Assembly: GCA_910588635.1 (NCBI GenBank)
Contig: CAJUPW010000011.1
Location: 1 to 64,000, forward strand
Direction: 5' to 3'
DNA: 64,000 bases
DNA from: an uncultured Oscillospiraceae bacterium
GTDB taxonomy: Bacteria; Bacillota; Clostridia; Oscillospirales; Oscillospiraceae
The notes under the pieces were generated by a model. It was given only the letters and a program-made list of their open reading frames with translations, ran no database searches and had not been told where the DNA came from. The first letter of the stretch is position 1. Every line of letters starts with the position of its first letter. Shown here one piece after another: positions 63,238 to 64,000 of this stretch. Made by a program: the position numbers and the translations under genes.

Positions 63238-64000
63238 ATGAAGGAACTGGACCGAAAGTCGGAAATGGTCTACCGCTGGGTAAGGGCCTACATTGAGGAA
63301 AACAAGTTTTCCAGCAATACGAAGATTCCATCAGAAACGGTTCTGACCCGAAAACTCTCCGTCAGCCGGGAAACCGTGCGCCGGGCCCTGATCCGGCTGA
63401 CGGAGGAGGGGCTTCTTCTTCGGATAAAGGGAAGCGGAACCTATATCAATAAAGAGGAGGCCCTGTCCTGGGAATTGGGGGGCAGCGAGGGAAGAACCAA
63501 AATCGGGCTGATCCTTCAGGGCCAGGACGGGAACGCCAACTCCAGTTTGATAGACGGCATCCGAAGCATCCTGCCTCCCGACCAGGTGGATTTGCGTACC
63601 TTCCTCACCGACAACAAGTTTGCCAACGAGCGCCGCTGCCTCCAAGCTGTGCTCAATCAGGGCTTTCAGGGCTTCATTGTAGACGGCGTAAAGGCCAGCC
63701 TGCTGAACCCCAATCTGGACTACTATCAGAAAATCTATCAAAAGCGGATTCCCGTTATTTTCTACAACAACTATTATAAGAATCTGAAATGTCCCCGGGT
63801 GGTGGTCAACGACCTGCGCTGCGCCGAGGAGCTGATCAGCCTTCTGATCCGGCAGGGGCACCGGCACATTGCCGGGATTTTCCTCTCCGACAATTATCAA
63901 AGTATTGAGAAGTTCCAAGGGATGGCGGCCACCCTCCAGAAAAACGGGGTGGAGTATCAGGACGATTACGTCAAATGGTGCGCCTCCAGCGAGGCGTACG
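63238..64000 (+). CDS. GntR-family regulator with sugar-type sensor domain (3' end outside window)
   Basis: The frame is open to the last base; 254 codons are visible. The N-terminal winged helix has TKIPSETVLTRKLSVSRETV and RLTEEGLLLRIKGSGTYI. From ~90 a periplasmic-binding-protein-like sensor domain of the AraR/LacI type begins (TKIGLILQGQDGNASSLIDG, FQGFIVDGV, RVVVNDLRCAEELIS, and LIRQGHRHIAGIFLSDN). It would bind a small ligand and control the tct-sulfatase operon. CAGGAGGGCGTC precedes the ATG, which is 30 nt after the sulfatase stop. Confidence 0.9.
   Translation, partial: MKELDRKSEMVYRWVRAYIEENKFSSNTKIPSETVLTRKLSVSRETVRRALIRLTEEGLLLRIKGSGTYINKEEALSWELGGSEGRTKIGLILQGQDGNANSSLIDGIRSILPPDQVDLRTFLTDNKFANERRCLQAVLNQGFQGFIVDGVKASLLNPNLDYYQKIYQKRIPVIFYNNYYKNLKCPRVVVNDLRCAEELISLLIRQGHRHIAGIFLSDNYQSIEKFQGMAATLQKNGVEYQDDYVKWCASSEAY

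Overview
The window is a 64 kb stretch of a high-GC Firmicutes chromosome. It most resembles a spore-forming, butyrate-producing gut member of the Clostridia, in the Oscillospiraceae / Flavonifractor-Pseudoflavonifractor range. The evidence is: T-box riboswitches on ileS and thrS, a CIRCE operator on clpB, dipicolinate synthase genes (spores), an acyl-CoA dehydrogenase-EtfBA operon, a CD1247-type protein, a DnaD/DnaC pair, strong AGGAGG ribosome binding sites and GC-rich coding sequence. The genus is an inference; no rRNA gene is present.

Layout. 1-11 kb is housekeeping: dnaD-dnaC-like, lspA-rluD, T-box-ileS, a small ribbon-helix-helix protein divergent from a small unknown gene, rpsO-pnp with a very long hairpin in the pnp leader, and rpsF-ssb-rpsR. 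11-17 kb holds a membrane-anchored PIG-L deacetylase, tRNA-Gly, tatD with its radical SAM partner, an EFR1-type flavodoxin/ferredoxin and a MerR regulator fused to a membrane domain. 17-20.5 kb is the bcd-etfB-etfA operon with a Rex-like operator and an attenuator-like leader. 20.6-28.9 kb contains dpaA-dpaB, a serpin lipoprotein, a CD1247-type protein, efp, a split transketolase and T-box-thrS.

28.9-39 kb is one long leftward operon: murJ, O-antigen-ligase-like gene, GT4, two DUF4330-type proteins, a GT4-CsaB fusion, then a zinc/manganese ABC transporter, many joined by ATGA overlaps. A secreted SLH-domain protein diverges from murJ. CsaB pyruvylates wall polymer and SLH domains bind pyruvylated polymer, so the two units fit together as an envelope-anchoring locus. 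42-49 kb has DUF1836-degV-prmA-hydroxyacid dehydrogenase, a CmpB-type membrane protein and CIRCE-clpB.

49.06-49.92 kb contains no credible protein gene. On the minus strand it carries a promoter, about 445 nt of hairpin-rich sequence and a perfect 19-bp terminator stem. I read this as a structured non-coding RNA gene of unidentified family, and it is the most interesting element here. A two-component system follows. 52.9-64 kb is an accessory catabolic region: LysR regulator, RraA-type aldolase, SLC13 transporter, DUF6282 hydrolase, D-hydroxyacid dehydrogenase, tRNA-Leu, a tripartite tricarboxylate transporter (TctCBA), a sulfatase and a GntR regulator cut by the window end. No CRISPR array, prophage or intact insertion sequence was seen.
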